This document shows, in pieces, positions 41,054 through 49,746 of a stretch of DNA of 64,000 nt. The translations under genes and the position numbers were made by a program. Origin of the DNA: CALAGB01 sp963789565 (GTDB taxonomy: Bacteria; Chloroflexota; Chloroflexia; Thermomicrobiales; Thermomicrobiaceae); the NCBI GenBank assembly GCA_963789565.1, contig CAWBKX010000002.1, positions 2,418,001 to 2,482,000 on the forward strand, in the 5' to 3' direction. The notes below the pieces were generated by a model. That model searched no databases. It saw only the letters and a program-made list of their open reading frames with translations, and was not told where the DNA came from. How positions within the stretch are numbered: position 1 is the first letter of the stretch; each line of letters opens with the position of its first letter.

Positions 41054-42871
41054 TCATCCACAAAGATACGTGTGAAACCAGCCGAGCATGCGCGTGTAGC
41101 AGTCGATGCGATGCTCCCGCTTGCGGAAGCCGTGACCTTCACCGCGATAGACGACGTACTCGTGCGGCAAGCCACTCTGTTGCATGATCGCCGCGACTTG
41201 CTCCGACTCCTCCGGCGGCACGCGCTTGTCCTCGGATCCGTGCATGATGAGCAGTGGTGTCGTGATCTTGTGCAGGCTGTGGTGCGTCGAGGCCCTGTCC
41301 ATCAATTCCTGCATCTCTTCGGGATAGCGGCCCCAGTAGTCGCGTGCGACGAAGACGCGCCCGACTCGATCGCAATACCGATGTGCCGTCACCTTGTTGG
41401 TGTTGCCGTACATGTCGACCGCGGCCTGGAAAAGGTCTGGCGCGGCGACGATCGCATGCAGCGTCATGTAACCGCCGTAGCTGCCGCCATAGATTCCGAC
41501 GTTGGTGATGTAGGGCTGGGCCTTCAGCCACTCACCAGCCGCGACCGTGTCTAGCGTCTGTCCGCCACCCCAATCCCCATACGAGAGGCCGGCGAATTCA
41601 CGAGCGTAGCCGCTGGAGCCGCGATACTCGATCGCCATCACCACGAAGCCTTGCTGACTGAACCACTGTTCCACGGCATGCCAGCCGTTCCCATAGGCAT
41701 TGGTACCGCCGCCGTGAACCTGAATCAAGCCGGGGTAGCGCTTGCTCTCATCAAATCCCGGCGGAAGATAGAGGTAGGCGTCGCAGTAGAGACCGTCGAA
41801 GGAGCGATAGGCGATCCGCTCAGGCACCGACAGGGAGGTCCCAACGGCACGATAACAGTCGGTGAGACGACGCGGCCGCCCGCCTGCCAGCGGCAGGACG
41901 AAGAGATCTGGCGGGCTGGTGGGACCAGCGAGGACGATCGCGAGGCGCTGGCCGTCGTGGGACACGGCGAAGTCGGTCACCATCCCTTCGAAATTGGTGA
42001 CGGCCGTGCGGACACCGCCATTGGTCGGAACCGCGGTCACGTTTTTGTCGCCGTTGTGCAGCGAGAGGGCATAGAGCGTGCGGCCGTCGGGAGACCAGGT
42101 GAGACCGGCACCCTCGAGACGCCACGAATGACCGCCGTTCGGCGTCAACTGCTGCATTGGCCCTGGCGCAATGGGGATGCGCCAGACGTCGGCGTCGTCT
42201 CCGTACCAGTGCTCCGTGACGGTGTTGGCCACGACGGCGATGCTACTCCCATCCGGCGACCAGGCAGCGTCGGTGTTGACCATGAGCCCGGTCGTGAGCT
42301 GCCGGTGCGTTGAGCCGTCGACCGAGACGATCCAGACGTCGTCGTTGTTCCGCTCGCCTGAGCGGGAGGAGACGTAAGCAATCCAGGTTCCATCGGAGGA
42401 CCAGCGCGGTGTCCAGCGTGGCTCGTCGAGCGGGTTGGTGCCCTGGGTGAGCCGGCGCGGGGAGCCGCCCGAGACCGGCACTGTCCAGACATCGAGGCTG
42501 CCCGCCTCGCCGCTGATGAACGCGAGCGTCTCACCGTCGGGCGAGAAGGAGGGTGAGCGCGTCTCCCAAGCACCACCGGCGAGCTGCCGCTCGTTTCCGG
42601 AGCCACTTGCGTCGATGAGCCAGACGTCTGATCCGTTCTGTGCGTTTCCGCGCACAACTGCAATCCAGACACCGTCCGGCGACCATGCGGGTCGAGCACC
42701 GGCGACAGCGCGCTCGCTGAGGAGGCGCCGCTCGCCGCTGGGGAGATCGCAGCGCCAGAGCTGCCAGCCGCCGTTAGGTCGGTCCAGCAGATACGCCACG
42801 GCGTCATTGCCGGGCGACCAAACCGGAAACCCAACGCTCGGAATGTCCACGAGTTGTTCGATCGTGTTCAT
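41054..42871 (-). CDS. S9-family prolyl oligopeptidase / acylaminoacyl peptidase
   Basis: 605 residues. Residues 1-340 form a beta-propeller of TolB-like blades (repeated WSPDG..I..V motifs). Residues 350-605 are the alpha/beta-hydrolase catalytic domain with VHGGGTNAYGN, GGSYGGYMT (catalytic Ser), MHGSEDKRVPPEES (Asp) and RGEGHGFRK (His). The enzyme cleaves short peptides or acylated N-termini in the cytoplasm; no signal peptide. It starts 2 bp after the stop of the upstream hydrolase, whose last codons hold the AAGGG RBS, so translation is coupled. Confidence 0.9.
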   Translation of the reverse strand: MNTIEQLVDIPSVGFPVWSPGNDAVAYLLDRPNGGWQLWRCDLPSGERRLLSERAVAGARPAWSPDGVWIAVVRGNAQNGSDVWLIDASGSGNERQLAGGAWETRSPSFSPDGETLAFISGEAGSLDVWTVPVSGGSPRRLTQGTNPLDEPRWTPRWSSDGTWIAYVSSRSGERNNDDVWIVSVDGSTHRQLTTGLMVNTDAAWSPDGSSIAVVANTVTEHWYGDDADVWRIPIAPGPMQQLTPNGGHSWRLEGAGLTWSPDGRTLYALSLHNGDKNVTAVPTNGGVRTAVTNFEGMVTDFAVSHDGQRLAIVLAGPTSPPDLFVLPLAGGRPRRLTDCYRAVGTSLSVPERIAYRSFDGLYCDAYLYLPPGFDESKRYPGLIQVHGGGTNAYGNGWHAVEQWFSQQGFVVMAIEYRGSSGYAREFAGLSYGDWGGGQTLDTVAAGEWLKAQPYITNVGIYGGSYGGYMTLHAIVAAPDLFQAAVDMYGNTNKVTAHRYCDRVGRVFVARDYWGRYPEEMQELMDRASTHHSLHKITTPLLIMHGSEDKRVPPEESEQVAAIMQQSGLPHEYVVYRGEGHGFRKREHRIDCYTRMLGWFHTYLCG

Positions 42872-42873
42872 GG

Positions 42874-43686
42874 TCACAGCCCTTGCCGCTTGAGGAAGCC
42901 GTGGACGGCCGCGTTCCAGCCGACCGGGTTCTCAGCCGCCGATGAGTGGTGAGTGTTGGGCAGAATGATGAACTCCGAGTTCTTGAACTGCTGGTGCCAC
43001 TCGTAGGAGAGTTCGATCGTCTTCTGTGGCTCGTTCCCACCGACGATCACCAGTGCCGGAACGTCGAGTTGTTGCAGTTCCGGGAAGCGAGGGCGTTGAT
43101 CCCACTCCAGAAACGCGGTCAAGACCGTGATAGTCGATTCGCGCGTGCCGATCGGGTTGGTCAGCGTTGCCAGGTAGCGCCCGACCTGTGTCTCGCCAAA
43201 CCCCTCGGCGATGGTCGGCGGACCATCCTCTTCCCAGTCGTAGGAGCGCGGCTGGCGCACGATGATGCGCTCGTCACGCGCGGCGGCATCGATCTGATCT
43301 TCCAGCCATTTGCGCCCCAGCGGCCAAAAATAGGGGACGGTGTGGCCAACGATCAACGCAAGGGCGCGCTCGGGGTAGTCGACTCCGAATTGGGACGAGA
43401 TCACGCCGCCGAGCGAGTTTCCACCCACGATGGCGCGATCGATCTCGAGTGCGTCCATCAGGTTGCGGATATCGCGGGCCATGTCCGCCAGCGTCCAGGG
43501 CGCCGGAGGATCGTCCGAGCGACCGGTGCCGCGTCGGTCAAAGGTAATGACGCGATAGAACTGGGAGAAATAGGGGGCCTGAAAGACCATCCAGCGCAGG
43601 TGGTGATGTCCGTGCAAGATCAGCGGCGTCCCATCCCCGACACTCTCGTAGTAGAGCTTCACCCCGTCCGCGTTCACAAAAGGCAC
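42874..43686 (-). CDS. Alpha/beta hydrolase
   Basis: 270 residues. FDRRGTGRSDDP, GNSLGG (nucleophile elbow) and VIVGGNEPQ are visible. The late HHSSAAENPVGWN replaces the usual GH..; the His in THHSSAAEN is probably the catalytic one. The oxyanion segment ILHGHHHLRWMVF is histidine-rich. It is translationally coupled to the S9 peptidase gene (2-bp gap), so the two may act in one pathway on peptide- or ester-like substrates. Confidence 0.85.
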   Translation of the reverse strand: MPFVNADGVKLYYESVGDGTPLILHGHHHLRWMVFQAPYFSQFYRVITFDRRGTGRSDDPPAPWTLADMARDIRNLMDALEIDRAIVGGNSLGGVISSQFGVDYPERALALIVGHTVPYFWPLGRKWLEDQIDAAARDERIIVRQPRSYDWEEDGPPTIAEGFGETQVGRYLATLTNPIGTRESTITVLTAFLEWDQRPRFPELQQLDVPALVIVGGNEPQKTIELSYEWHQQFKNSEFIILPNTHHSSAAENPVGWNAAVHGFLKRQGL

Positions 43687-43862
43687 TGAGGACTCCTCTC
43701 GTCAGCACACATGCAGTCGCCCCATGATCGCCCGACTGCGCCATGCGTTCAATCGTGCGATGCGCCACGAAACCTGTTTCGCGCGTCGCCGCTTCGAGAT
43801 AGGATGCGCGCAGAGGGACGAACACTCGACACACCTGACATCTCATGAAAGGAAGACCGACT

Positions 43863-44717
43863 ATGGCGCGGTTCACCTGGCCCGATGGAAAGCAGGTTGC
43901 CGCCGCGGTGACCTTCGATGCCGACGGGGAGACGATCCCGTTGGTTCAAGACCGCGAGCACAGCCACGAACGACTAACGCTTCTTTCGACGGCCGTCTAC
44001 GGCCCGACCGTTGGCGTGCCGCGGATTCTGGAGTCGTTGGGCAAATACGACATCAAAGGAACCTTCTTTGTGCCGGGATTTACGGCCGAAGTTCACCCGG
44101 AGATGATCGAACGCATCACATCGGCCGGACACGAGATCGGTCATCATGGCTACTTCCACGAGCGTCCGGACCGCCTCTCCGACGAAGAGGAGGAAGCAGT
44201 CTTGGTAAAGGGCATCGAGGCACTGGAGCGACTGACCGGCCGCAAACCGGTTGGTTATCGCTCGCCTGCCTGGGAGATCAAGCCCGGCACCCCTGATCTG
44301 CTCAAGCGTTACGGCTTCCGCTACGACACGAGTCTGATGGGGGACGACATTCCGTATCTCGTCGATACGCCGTCAGGTGACCTCGTCGAGTTGCCGATCC
44401 AGTGGATTCTGGACGACTTTCCGCACTACACCACGAACGTCGGCATCTCCAGCCCGGAGAAGGTCTTCGAGGTCTGGTCGAGCGAGTTCGCGGGCTACCA
44501 CCGCTACAACGGCGTCTTCATCCTGACCATGCATCCGTTTGTGTCTGGTCGCCCATCTCGCGTGCTATTGCTGGAGCGCATGATCGAGTACATCAACGGG
44601 TTCGACGGCGTCTGGTGGGCCACGCTGGAGGAGATCGCCGACTACTGCTTGAGCCGCAGCGATCTGAATCGCTGGTCACCGCCCGATCTCAAGGCGCTGG
44701 TGGCGAGTAAGAGCTAG
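43863..44717 (+). CDS. Polysaccharide deacetylase-family (NodB/PuuE-like) hydrolase
   Basis: 284 residues. AAAVTFDADGE (Asp19, Asp21), GTFFVPGF, GHEIGHHGYFHERP (His95 and His99, the HxxxH metal pair), YRSPAWEIKPGTPDLLKRYGFRYDTSL and WILDDFPHY give the full carbohydrate-esterase-4 layout. The circularly arranged motifs and size fit the PuuE/allantoinase-like subgroup that acts on small amides, as well as chitooligosaccharide deacetylases. ATG 43863 follows AAAGGAAG. Divergent from the hydrolase/S9 operon. Confidence 0.85.
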   Translation: MARFTWPDGKQVAAAVTFDADGETIPLVQDREHSHERLTLLSTAVYGPTVGVPRILESLGKYDIKGTFFVPGFTAEVHPEMIERITSAGHEIGHHGYFHERPDRLSDEEEEAVLVKGIEALERLTGRKPVGYRSPAWEIKPGTPDLLKRYGFRYDTSLMGDDIPYLVDTPSGDLVELPIQWILDDFPHYTTNVGISSPEKVFEVWSSEFAGYHRYNGVFILTMHPFVSGRPSRVLLLERMIEYINGFDGVWWATLEEIADYCLSRSDLNRWSPPDLKALVASKS

Positions 44718-44784
44718 CGGGAAGTAGAGGCGCCGTTCCGAGTCGTACCGAGTTGCGGAATTTGACGTATGGATGGCGCCTTGG

Positions 44785-44800
44785 CAGGAGCTGCTCCTAC
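44785..44800 (-). repeat. REP-like hairpin (GTAG type, minus orientation)
   Basis: On the minus strand GTAGGAGCAGCTCCTG; the stem is AGGAG-ctg-CTCCT. It lies in the gap between the convergent deacetylase and DUF389 genes. Confidence 0.5.
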
Positions 44801-44832
44801 GACCATAGGTCGGCCCAAATCTTCACACATGG

Positions 44833-45858
44833 TCACGGCGTCGCGGTTGGTGTGGGCGGCTGCAACGTGTCGAGCTTCGTGAGTGGGATGACCAGGAACT
44901 GGAGCTCGACCGGCTTATTGAGCTTTTCGGCCAGCGCCCGCTGGATGTCGACGGCCTCCGTGTAGCTCAAATTGTGCGGTGTTCTGATCGTCGCGATGAC
45001 CTGAAGATGCCCCTGGTCGCTGTGCTCATCGAAGCTCACCAGGGTCGAATCCGTGTTGATCTGGTGAAGCTGATCAGAGAGTGTGCTGCTGATCATCTGG
45101 GTTTCGCGAGCATTGATCGAGATGTTGACCATGAAGCCGATCATCGGAATGGTCACCAGAAGGAACATGGCGCCGGAGACCGCGAAGGAGCGAGAGAAGA
45201 TCGCGCGGCGGTCACGCAGGAATGGTCCGAAGCCGACCCCGGCGAAGACCATACCGCCCGCGAAGATGATGGCCACTAAATTCGAGAGAAAGAGGATAGC
45301 GGCGCCGTTGTAGAGGTCGGAGCGCCCCTGCGAAAGGCCGATCCCCACCACGCACAGGGGTGGCATCAGCGCGGTCGCGATCGCTACACCGGGGAGTGTG
45401 GCTGAGAGTTTCGGCTGAGCGAGCGCGTAGGCTCCCGCGGCACCACCTGCCAGCGCGATCATCAGGTCGAAAAGGGTCGGCTGCGTGCGACTGACCACCT
45501 CGGTCGGCAGTTGGGCCAAAAAGTTGAACTGACTGGTTGAGACGAGCTGTCCGAGGATGGCGCTCAACCCGACGGAGAGCGCGGTTCCCAGGAGAATTGA
45601 GAGCGTAGCGTGCCCCGCGCGCCGGGCGTCGCCTCGCACCAGCGCGAGCGACAGCGCCAGGATCGGCGACATTAACGGCGCGATCAACATCCCGCCGATA
45701 ACGACCGCGCCGCTGTTCAGGATCAGCCCGAAGGTGGCGATGACGCAGCTCAGAATGACGAGCAGCACGAAGTCGCGAGTGACCTCGGCGGCGTGTGTCA
45801 TCTCGCGCAGAACGTCCGCCTGGCGCGTTTCGGTGATGGATCCGAACAGCCGATGCAT
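44833..45858 (-). CDS. DUF389-family integral membrane protein
   Basis: 341 residues. The central part has six hydrophobic helices with the family motifs IATFGLILNSGAVVIGGMLIAPLMSPILALSLALVRGD and GVAIATALMPPLCVVGIGL. The C-terminal 80 residues are a soluble regulatory-looking domain (LVSFDEHSDQGHLQVIATIRTP). Function is unknown in most organisms. GAGAG precedes the ATG at 45858. Confidence 0.85.
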   Translation of the reverse strand: MHRLFGSITETRQADVLREMTHAAEVTRDFVLLVILSCVIATFGLILNSGAVVIGGMLIAPLMSPILALSLALVRGDARRAGHATLSILLGTALSVGLSAILGQLVSTSQFNFLAQLPTEVVSRTQPTLFDLMIALAGGAAGAYALAQPKLSATLPGVAIATALMPPLCVVGIGLSQGRSDLYNGAAILFLSNLVAIIFAGGMVFAGVGFGPFLRDRRAIFSRSFAVSGAMFLLVTIPMIGFMVNISINARETQMISSTLSDQLHQINTDSTLVSFDEHSDQGHLQVIATIRTPHNLSYTEAVDIQRALAEKLNKPVELQFLVIPLTKLDTLQPPTPTATP

Positions 45859-46059
45859 TCAATCTCTCAACGAAATCCATGCTCATGCCCGCGCAGAGCG
45901 ATTCTCCGCCAAGATCCCTAACTCTCCCGATTGGCAGCAGTGCAGGCGAATCCGCGCCGAACCGTCTATCTTGCCCGATCCAGAGGAGCGTACGCGCTGG
46001 GATATTGTACGTCCATGCTAAGGGGCATCGGGCGAGAAACCCGATTGCTCGGGCTAGGC

Positions 46060-46098
46060 TTGACAACTGATATGGAGCCATATAGTATGGTGCCATAC
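46060..46098 (+). promoter_or_regulatory. MarR promoter with two tandem palindromic operators
   Basis: TTGACA (46060-46065), 17-bp spacer, TAGTAT (46083-46088). Two palindromes overlap it: ATATGG-ag-CCATAT at 46070-46083 and GTATGG-tg-CCATAC at 46085-46098, centres 15 bp apart. They cover the spacer, the -10 and the start region, the classic layout for MarR autorepression. Confidence 0.8.
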
Positions 46099-46121
46099 AA
46101 CATGCCAGAGGACGGTTGCAT

Positions 46122-46637
46122 GTGACCAGTGAGAGTTCAGGACCAGTCCACGTCGATCCCGGATTCGTGACGGAGTATCCCGGCGCTGACCCGCTGGCGA
46201 TCGGGTGCATCATCAACCTGTTTCGGACGCACGATCTGCTTGATGGGCTGATGAACCAGTGGCTGCGTCAGTTGGGGCTGTCGGTTGGATCGTTCGCGGT
46301 GCTGGTGGCACTGCACGACGCTCAGGAGCCGCTTACTCCAAAGGAGCTGAGCGAACGACTATTGGTCACGCGCGGCACGGTGACCGGCCTGCTCGACACT
46401 TTGCAGCGGCGCGGGATCGTCCGACGCATGCCGCATCCGACCGACCGGCGCATGCTCCTCATCGAGATGACGGATGACGGCGACGAGCTATTCGCGCAAC
46501 TGCGTCCGCTCGTCTACCTGGAGGGGGACTGGATGGCGGCGCTGGATGTAGATGAGAAGCAGACGCTTCTGATGCTGCTGGGAAAGATGCAGACCTTTCT
46601 GCGTGCCGTCATCGCGCGGGGAGATTCCGAACCCTAG
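46122..46637 (+). CDS. MarR family transcriptional regulator
   Basis: 171 residues. The winged helix is at FAVLVALHDAQEPLTPKELSERLLVTRGTVTGLLDTLQRRGIVRRMPHPTDRRMLLIEMT. An N-terminal extension of about 40 residues precedes it. The start is GTG 46122 with GAGGA about 9 bp upstream; an ATG at 46120 is out of frame. Two tandem palindromes overlap its promoter, so it very probably represses itself and, by read-through, the methyltransferase gene 84 bp downstream. Confidence 0.85.
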   Translation: MTSESSGPVHVDPGFVTEYPGADPLAIGCIINLFRTHDLLDGLMNQWLRQLGLSVGSFAVLVALHDAQEPLTPKELSERLLVTRGTVTGLLDTLQRRGIVRRMPHPTDRRMLLIEMTDDGDELFAQLRPLVYLEGDWMAALDVDEKQTLLMLLGKMQTFLRAVIARGDSEP

Positions 46638-46721
46638 GCGGGTCGTCACTCGCGAGAGGGTTAGCCCCAAGGACGTCGTTTCATCGTGGTGGCGAGATCG
46701 CCGCGGAGAGTGAGGCCTGGA

Positions 46722-47492
46722 ATGCCGGTTGATAACGCAATCTATGATCGTGAAGTCTGGTGGGACGAGTCGAGATTCCTGTATTCGTTGCGTTCGTCGC
46801 TCAATCCGGCGCGCTTCAGCTATTTCCGATCCGCGCTCATCGAACGGCTGGGGCTGGATCCGTCGGGCAAGCGAGCGCTCGATATCGGCTGTGGGGGCGG
46901 TTTTCTGGCAGAGGAATTCGCGTCGCTTGGTTGCTTCGTCTCCGGCATCGACCCATCGTCGGAGTCGATCGCTCAAGCGCGCAGACACGCCAAACAGTCA
47001 GGGTTGGAGATCGACTATCGGGTCGCTCCGGGTGAGATGATCCCCTTCGAGGATGCAAGCTTCGATATCGTTTACTGCTGCGACGTGCTCGAACATGTCG
47101 ACGATCTGCAACGCGTGATTGCGGAGACCGCGCGCGTCCTTAAGCCCGGCGGCGTTTACCTCTTCGACACCATCAATCGCACCTTCCTTAGTAAGTTCGT
47201 CATGATCAAGCTGGCGCAGGAGTGGCAGTGGTCCAGCTTCATGACTCCGGGATTCCACGACCACGCCAAATTCATTCGTCCAGACGAGCTGAGCTCACAT
47301 TTCCAGTCTCATGACTTGCTAACTCGTGAGATTGCCGGGATGGGACCGGATGCCAACCCGCTCAAGCTGATGCGCACGCTGCGGCAGCGCAAACGCGGCG
47401 CGATCGACTTCGCCGAATTCGGTGAGCGACTGCCGTTCAAAGTGATGAAAGACACGTCGGTCGCCTATCTTGGCTATGCGGTCAAAGGGTGA
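46722..47492 (+). CDS. Class I SAM-dependent methyltransferase, UbiG-like
   Basis: 256 residues. The sequence AIYDREVWWDESRFLYSLRSSLNPARFSYF precedes ALDIGCGGGFLAEEFASLGCFVSGIDPS (SAM motif I and the acidic residue), VYCCDVLEHVDD and LKPGGVYLFDTINRTFLSKFVMI. The last motif is characteristic of UbiG-type 3-O-methyltransferases of quinone synthesis. The organism's quinone chemistry is unknown, so another phenolic acceptor is possible. GAGG lies 6 bp before ATG 46722. Probably co-transcribed with marR. Confidence 0.85.
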   Translation: MPVDNAIYDREVWWDESRFLYSLRSSLNPARFSYFRSALIERLGLDPSGKRALDIGCGGGFLAEEFASLGCFVSGIDPSSESIAQARRHAKQSGLEIDYRVAPGEMIPFEDASFDIVYCCDVLEHVDDLQRVIAETARVLKPGGVYLFDTINRTFLSKFVMIKLAQEWQWSSFMTPGFHDHAKFIRPDELSSHFQSHDLLTREIAGMGPDANPLKLMRTLRQRKRGAIDFAEFGERLPFKVMKDTSVAYLGYAVKG

Positions 47493-47525
47493 TGAAACAA
47501 CTGAATTGGGCTTGCTGTGTGGGAG

Positions 47526-47858
47526 TCAAGCCTCGGGCCGGTGGAAGACGATCTTGACGTCCTCGATCGTCAGGAGACCCTTCTCGATCATGGTGTCGAG
47601 TTTGGGGATCACGGCTTCGATTTTCTCGCGCGTGTCGATGGCGGTGACGATCACCGGCAGATCGTTCGACAGGCGCAAGATCTTGATCGTGTGGAGTTGC
47701 TTGTCCGCGCCATAGCCCGCGGTGCCATGCGCCACTGTGGCGCCGGAGATCCCTTCATGGTGCAGGAGCTCGAGAATCGCCTCGAAGAGGGCCCTGTGCT
47801 CGTGTCGGGCCGATTCACTGACGTAGGCCGTGAGTTTGACGGCGTCGCTCAGGTTCAC
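47526..47858 (-). CDS. DUF190-domain protein, partner of FluC
   Basis: 110 residues. NLSDAVKLTAYVSESARHEHRALFEAILELLHHEGISGATV and GYGADKQLHTIKILRLSNDLPVIVTAIDTREKIEAVIP are the DUF190 fold, a PII-like protein. The family is often encoded next to crcB/fluC. The start is GTG 47858 with GGGAGG 6 bp upstream; the GTG overlaps the stop of the fluC gene by 4 bp, so translation is coupled. It may regulate the channel. Confidence 0.85.
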   Translation of the reverse strand: MNLSDAVKLTAYVSESARHEHRALFEAILELLHHEGISGATVAHGTAGYGADKQLHTIKILRLSNDLPVIVTAIDTREKIEAVIPKLDTMIEKGLLTIEDVKIVFHRPEA

Positions 47859-48235
47859 GAATAGCCTCCCAACGCGCGAGCCATGACCACTCCGACGTAT
47901 GCCGCGAACAGTCCAATGGCAATCTGTCCAGCGATGTTGAGCAGCAGGCGCCCGGTTTCTCCTGTCTGAAGAAGACCGAGATTGTCGTAGCTGAAGCTGG
48001 AGAAGGTGGTGTACCCACCCATCATCCCGACCGCCAGCAGCAAACGAGCCTGCCCTGAGAGTGAGCCGCGTTCCGACAGGCCGAGGATGAGCCCGATCAC
48101 CACCGAGCCAGTAACGTTCACGAAGAACGTGCCGAGAGGAAAGCTTGTTCCCGCGAATGACTGTACCCAACCTCCGATCAAGTATCGTCCGGCGGCGCCG
48201 ATTGCTCCACCGATCGCCACGAGTAAGGTATTCAT
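47855..48235 (-). CDS. crcB: Fluoride channel FluC/CrcB
   Basis: 126 residues, four membrane helices. GGAIGAAGRYLIGGW, GTFFVNVTGSVVIGLILG (the conserved Asn and Gly of the pore) and GGYTTFSSFSYD (the TFSSF motif with the Phe box) are diagnostic. It exports fluoride passively through the inner membrane as a dual-topology dimer. Downstream overlap with DUF190 is 4 bp. I looked for a fluoride riboswitch upstream and could not support one. Confidence 0.9.
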   Translation of the reverse strand: MNTLLVAIGGAIGAAGRYLIGGWVQSFAGTSFPLGTFFVNVTGSVVIGLILGLSERGSLSGQARLLLAVGMMGGYTTFSSFSYDNLGLLQTGETGRLLLNIAGQIAIGLFAAYVGVVMARALGGYS

Positions 48236-48646
48236 TCGCGAGCGCTCAACCGCCTCTCATCAATTCGGGACTTGTGGCATCTCCAATAGTCGACGCTTCG
48301 ACGGCCACAATACCGCAGTAGCTGTGAATACGCCACTCGTTGCCTTGTCTGTCGAGAGGCTGTAGCATTGATTGATATGCTGTAACATTGTCGCGAGGGA
48401 CAAATGCGCGACGAAGTCGGACGGGCGGATGTTGTCTGCGCACGCGGCGTGACATATGGATGCTGTTTCGACGATGAACACGTCCTTCGACGCGCAACGA
48501 ACTTCGCGGGAGCGTGAGCAACCGAACCAGTCTCACCGGTTGGTGGGCCGTTACGAGCGTGAGACTGTCGCTTTACGCTACGTGTCGTATCTGTCCCGTT
48601 GGGCGGCACGATGGAATGGTCAACTTTGAGGGAGTGAGGTGAATCT
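48236..48646. other. Intergenic region between crcB and GntR genes
   Basis: About 410 bp, divergent promoters expected. The sequence is less GC-rich in 48300-48480. Nothing else is supported. Confidence 0.4.
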
Positions 48647-49312
48647 GTGGCCGTGGCCACTGACAGGAAACGATTTCCAGGACCGCTCAAAGTAGAACGA
48701 GCGTACGAAGAACTCCGCCGGATGATCATCACGCACGAGCTTCCGCCCGGAGCCACCATTGACGAACGCGAATTGATGGATCAGCTCGAGATCGGGCGCA
48801 CGCCGCTGCGAGAAGCGATGCTGCGTCTGGCGCATGAGCGTCTCATCGTGCGGTCTCCTCGACGTGGTGCTTGGGTCAGCCAGCTTTCACTCACCGACAT
48901 CCAGCAGCTGAATGAGGCTCGTCAGCTTGTCGAGCCGCCGATCGCTCGCCTGGCAGCGGAAAACATCACCCCGGCATACGCGCGCCAGCTTCAGTCCCTC
49001 TTGGAGCATACCGAGCCGCAGGTGGCCCAGGGCGACTTTGCGTCGCTGGCGGTCGTTGACCTCGAGTTTCACCGACTGCTCGGCAAGATCGCGGCGAACG
49101 ACTATCTGACCAACTTCTCGATGGAGATCAACACATCGCTCCTGCGTTATTGGCACCTCTCATTCAAGCTGACCGATTCCGCGCGCGTCTGGCTTCAGAC
49201 GCACTCCGATCTTTTGGACTGTGTCACCTCTGGTGATGCCCAGGCAGCCGCGGCGGAGGCGCAGAAGCACATCGACTCCTACCGCAAGAGGATGCGGCAA
49301 TTCATGGGCTGA
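48647..49312 (+). CDS. GntR-family regulator, FadR/FCD subfamily
   Basis: 221 residues. The winged helix (KVERAYEELRRMIITHELPPGATIDERELMDQLEIGRTPLREAMLRLAHERLIVRSPRRGAWV) is a typical GntR domain. The FCD ligand domain follows (VVDLEFHRLLGKIAANDYL, ETHIS-like VWLQTHSDLLDCVTSGDAQAAAAEAQKHID) with metal-binding Asp and His. The start GTG 48647 is preceded by GGAGTGAGG. It probably senses a carboxylate; neighbours give only the amino-acid oxidase downstream as a possible target. Confidence 0.85.
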   Translation: MAVATDRKRFPGPLKVERAYEELRRMIITHELPPGATIDERELMDQLEIGRTPLREAMLRLAHERLIVRSPRRGAWVSQLSLTDIQQLNEARQLVEPPIARLAAENITPAYARQLQSLLEHTEPQVAQGDFASLAVVDLEFHRLLGKIAANDYLTNFSMEINTSLLRYWHLSFKLTDSARVWLQTHSDLLDCVTSGDAQAAAAEAQKHIDSYRKRMRQFMG

Positions 49313-49746
49313 CGAGCTCGAGCGACACGTCGACGGGGTCCGCCTGCCTGACCAGCGCACGTGGCAGCCGTAACGGGGATGCAAGGGTTGCAGCCCGTTC
49401 TGTTTCGATCCCGTTGCGATCAGGGTTTTGCGGTTGAACCGGTACCGGTAAGGAGCCGCCGGTTCGGCGCGGTTCTGGTGACTTCTTTCCTCAAACGCTC
49501 CCGCAAACCGTGCAAACGGACAGCCCCTCATGCAACGATTGAGCATTCGCCAACCTTTGACGTTCGCGCTGTCTGACGAGGTATCAACCGGCATGATCAA
49601 ACGACGAAAGTCGGCGCCGGCTTGTGGTGAGTAACCCGCAAACGCCCGATTGAGTTGAGATCTGCCGCTGGTCGATCGCGTCGCGCTTTGCGATGATGTC
49701 AGCGATGTATCGAGCATCGTCAGGCGAGTAGCGGCAGGAGGTCACC
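49313..49746. other. Intergenic region with a short palindrome
   Basis: 433 bp between GntR and the FAD oxidoreductase. It contains the perfect 12-bp palindrome ACCGGTACCGGT at 49438-49449, a candidate regulator site. No gene is supported. Confidence 0.4.

Noticed and set aside
48236..48330. Possible fluoride riboswitch upstream of crcB
   Set aside because: GGAGATG and TTGATGAGAGGC faintly recall the crcB motif, but the spacing is too short and the conserved core is not met.
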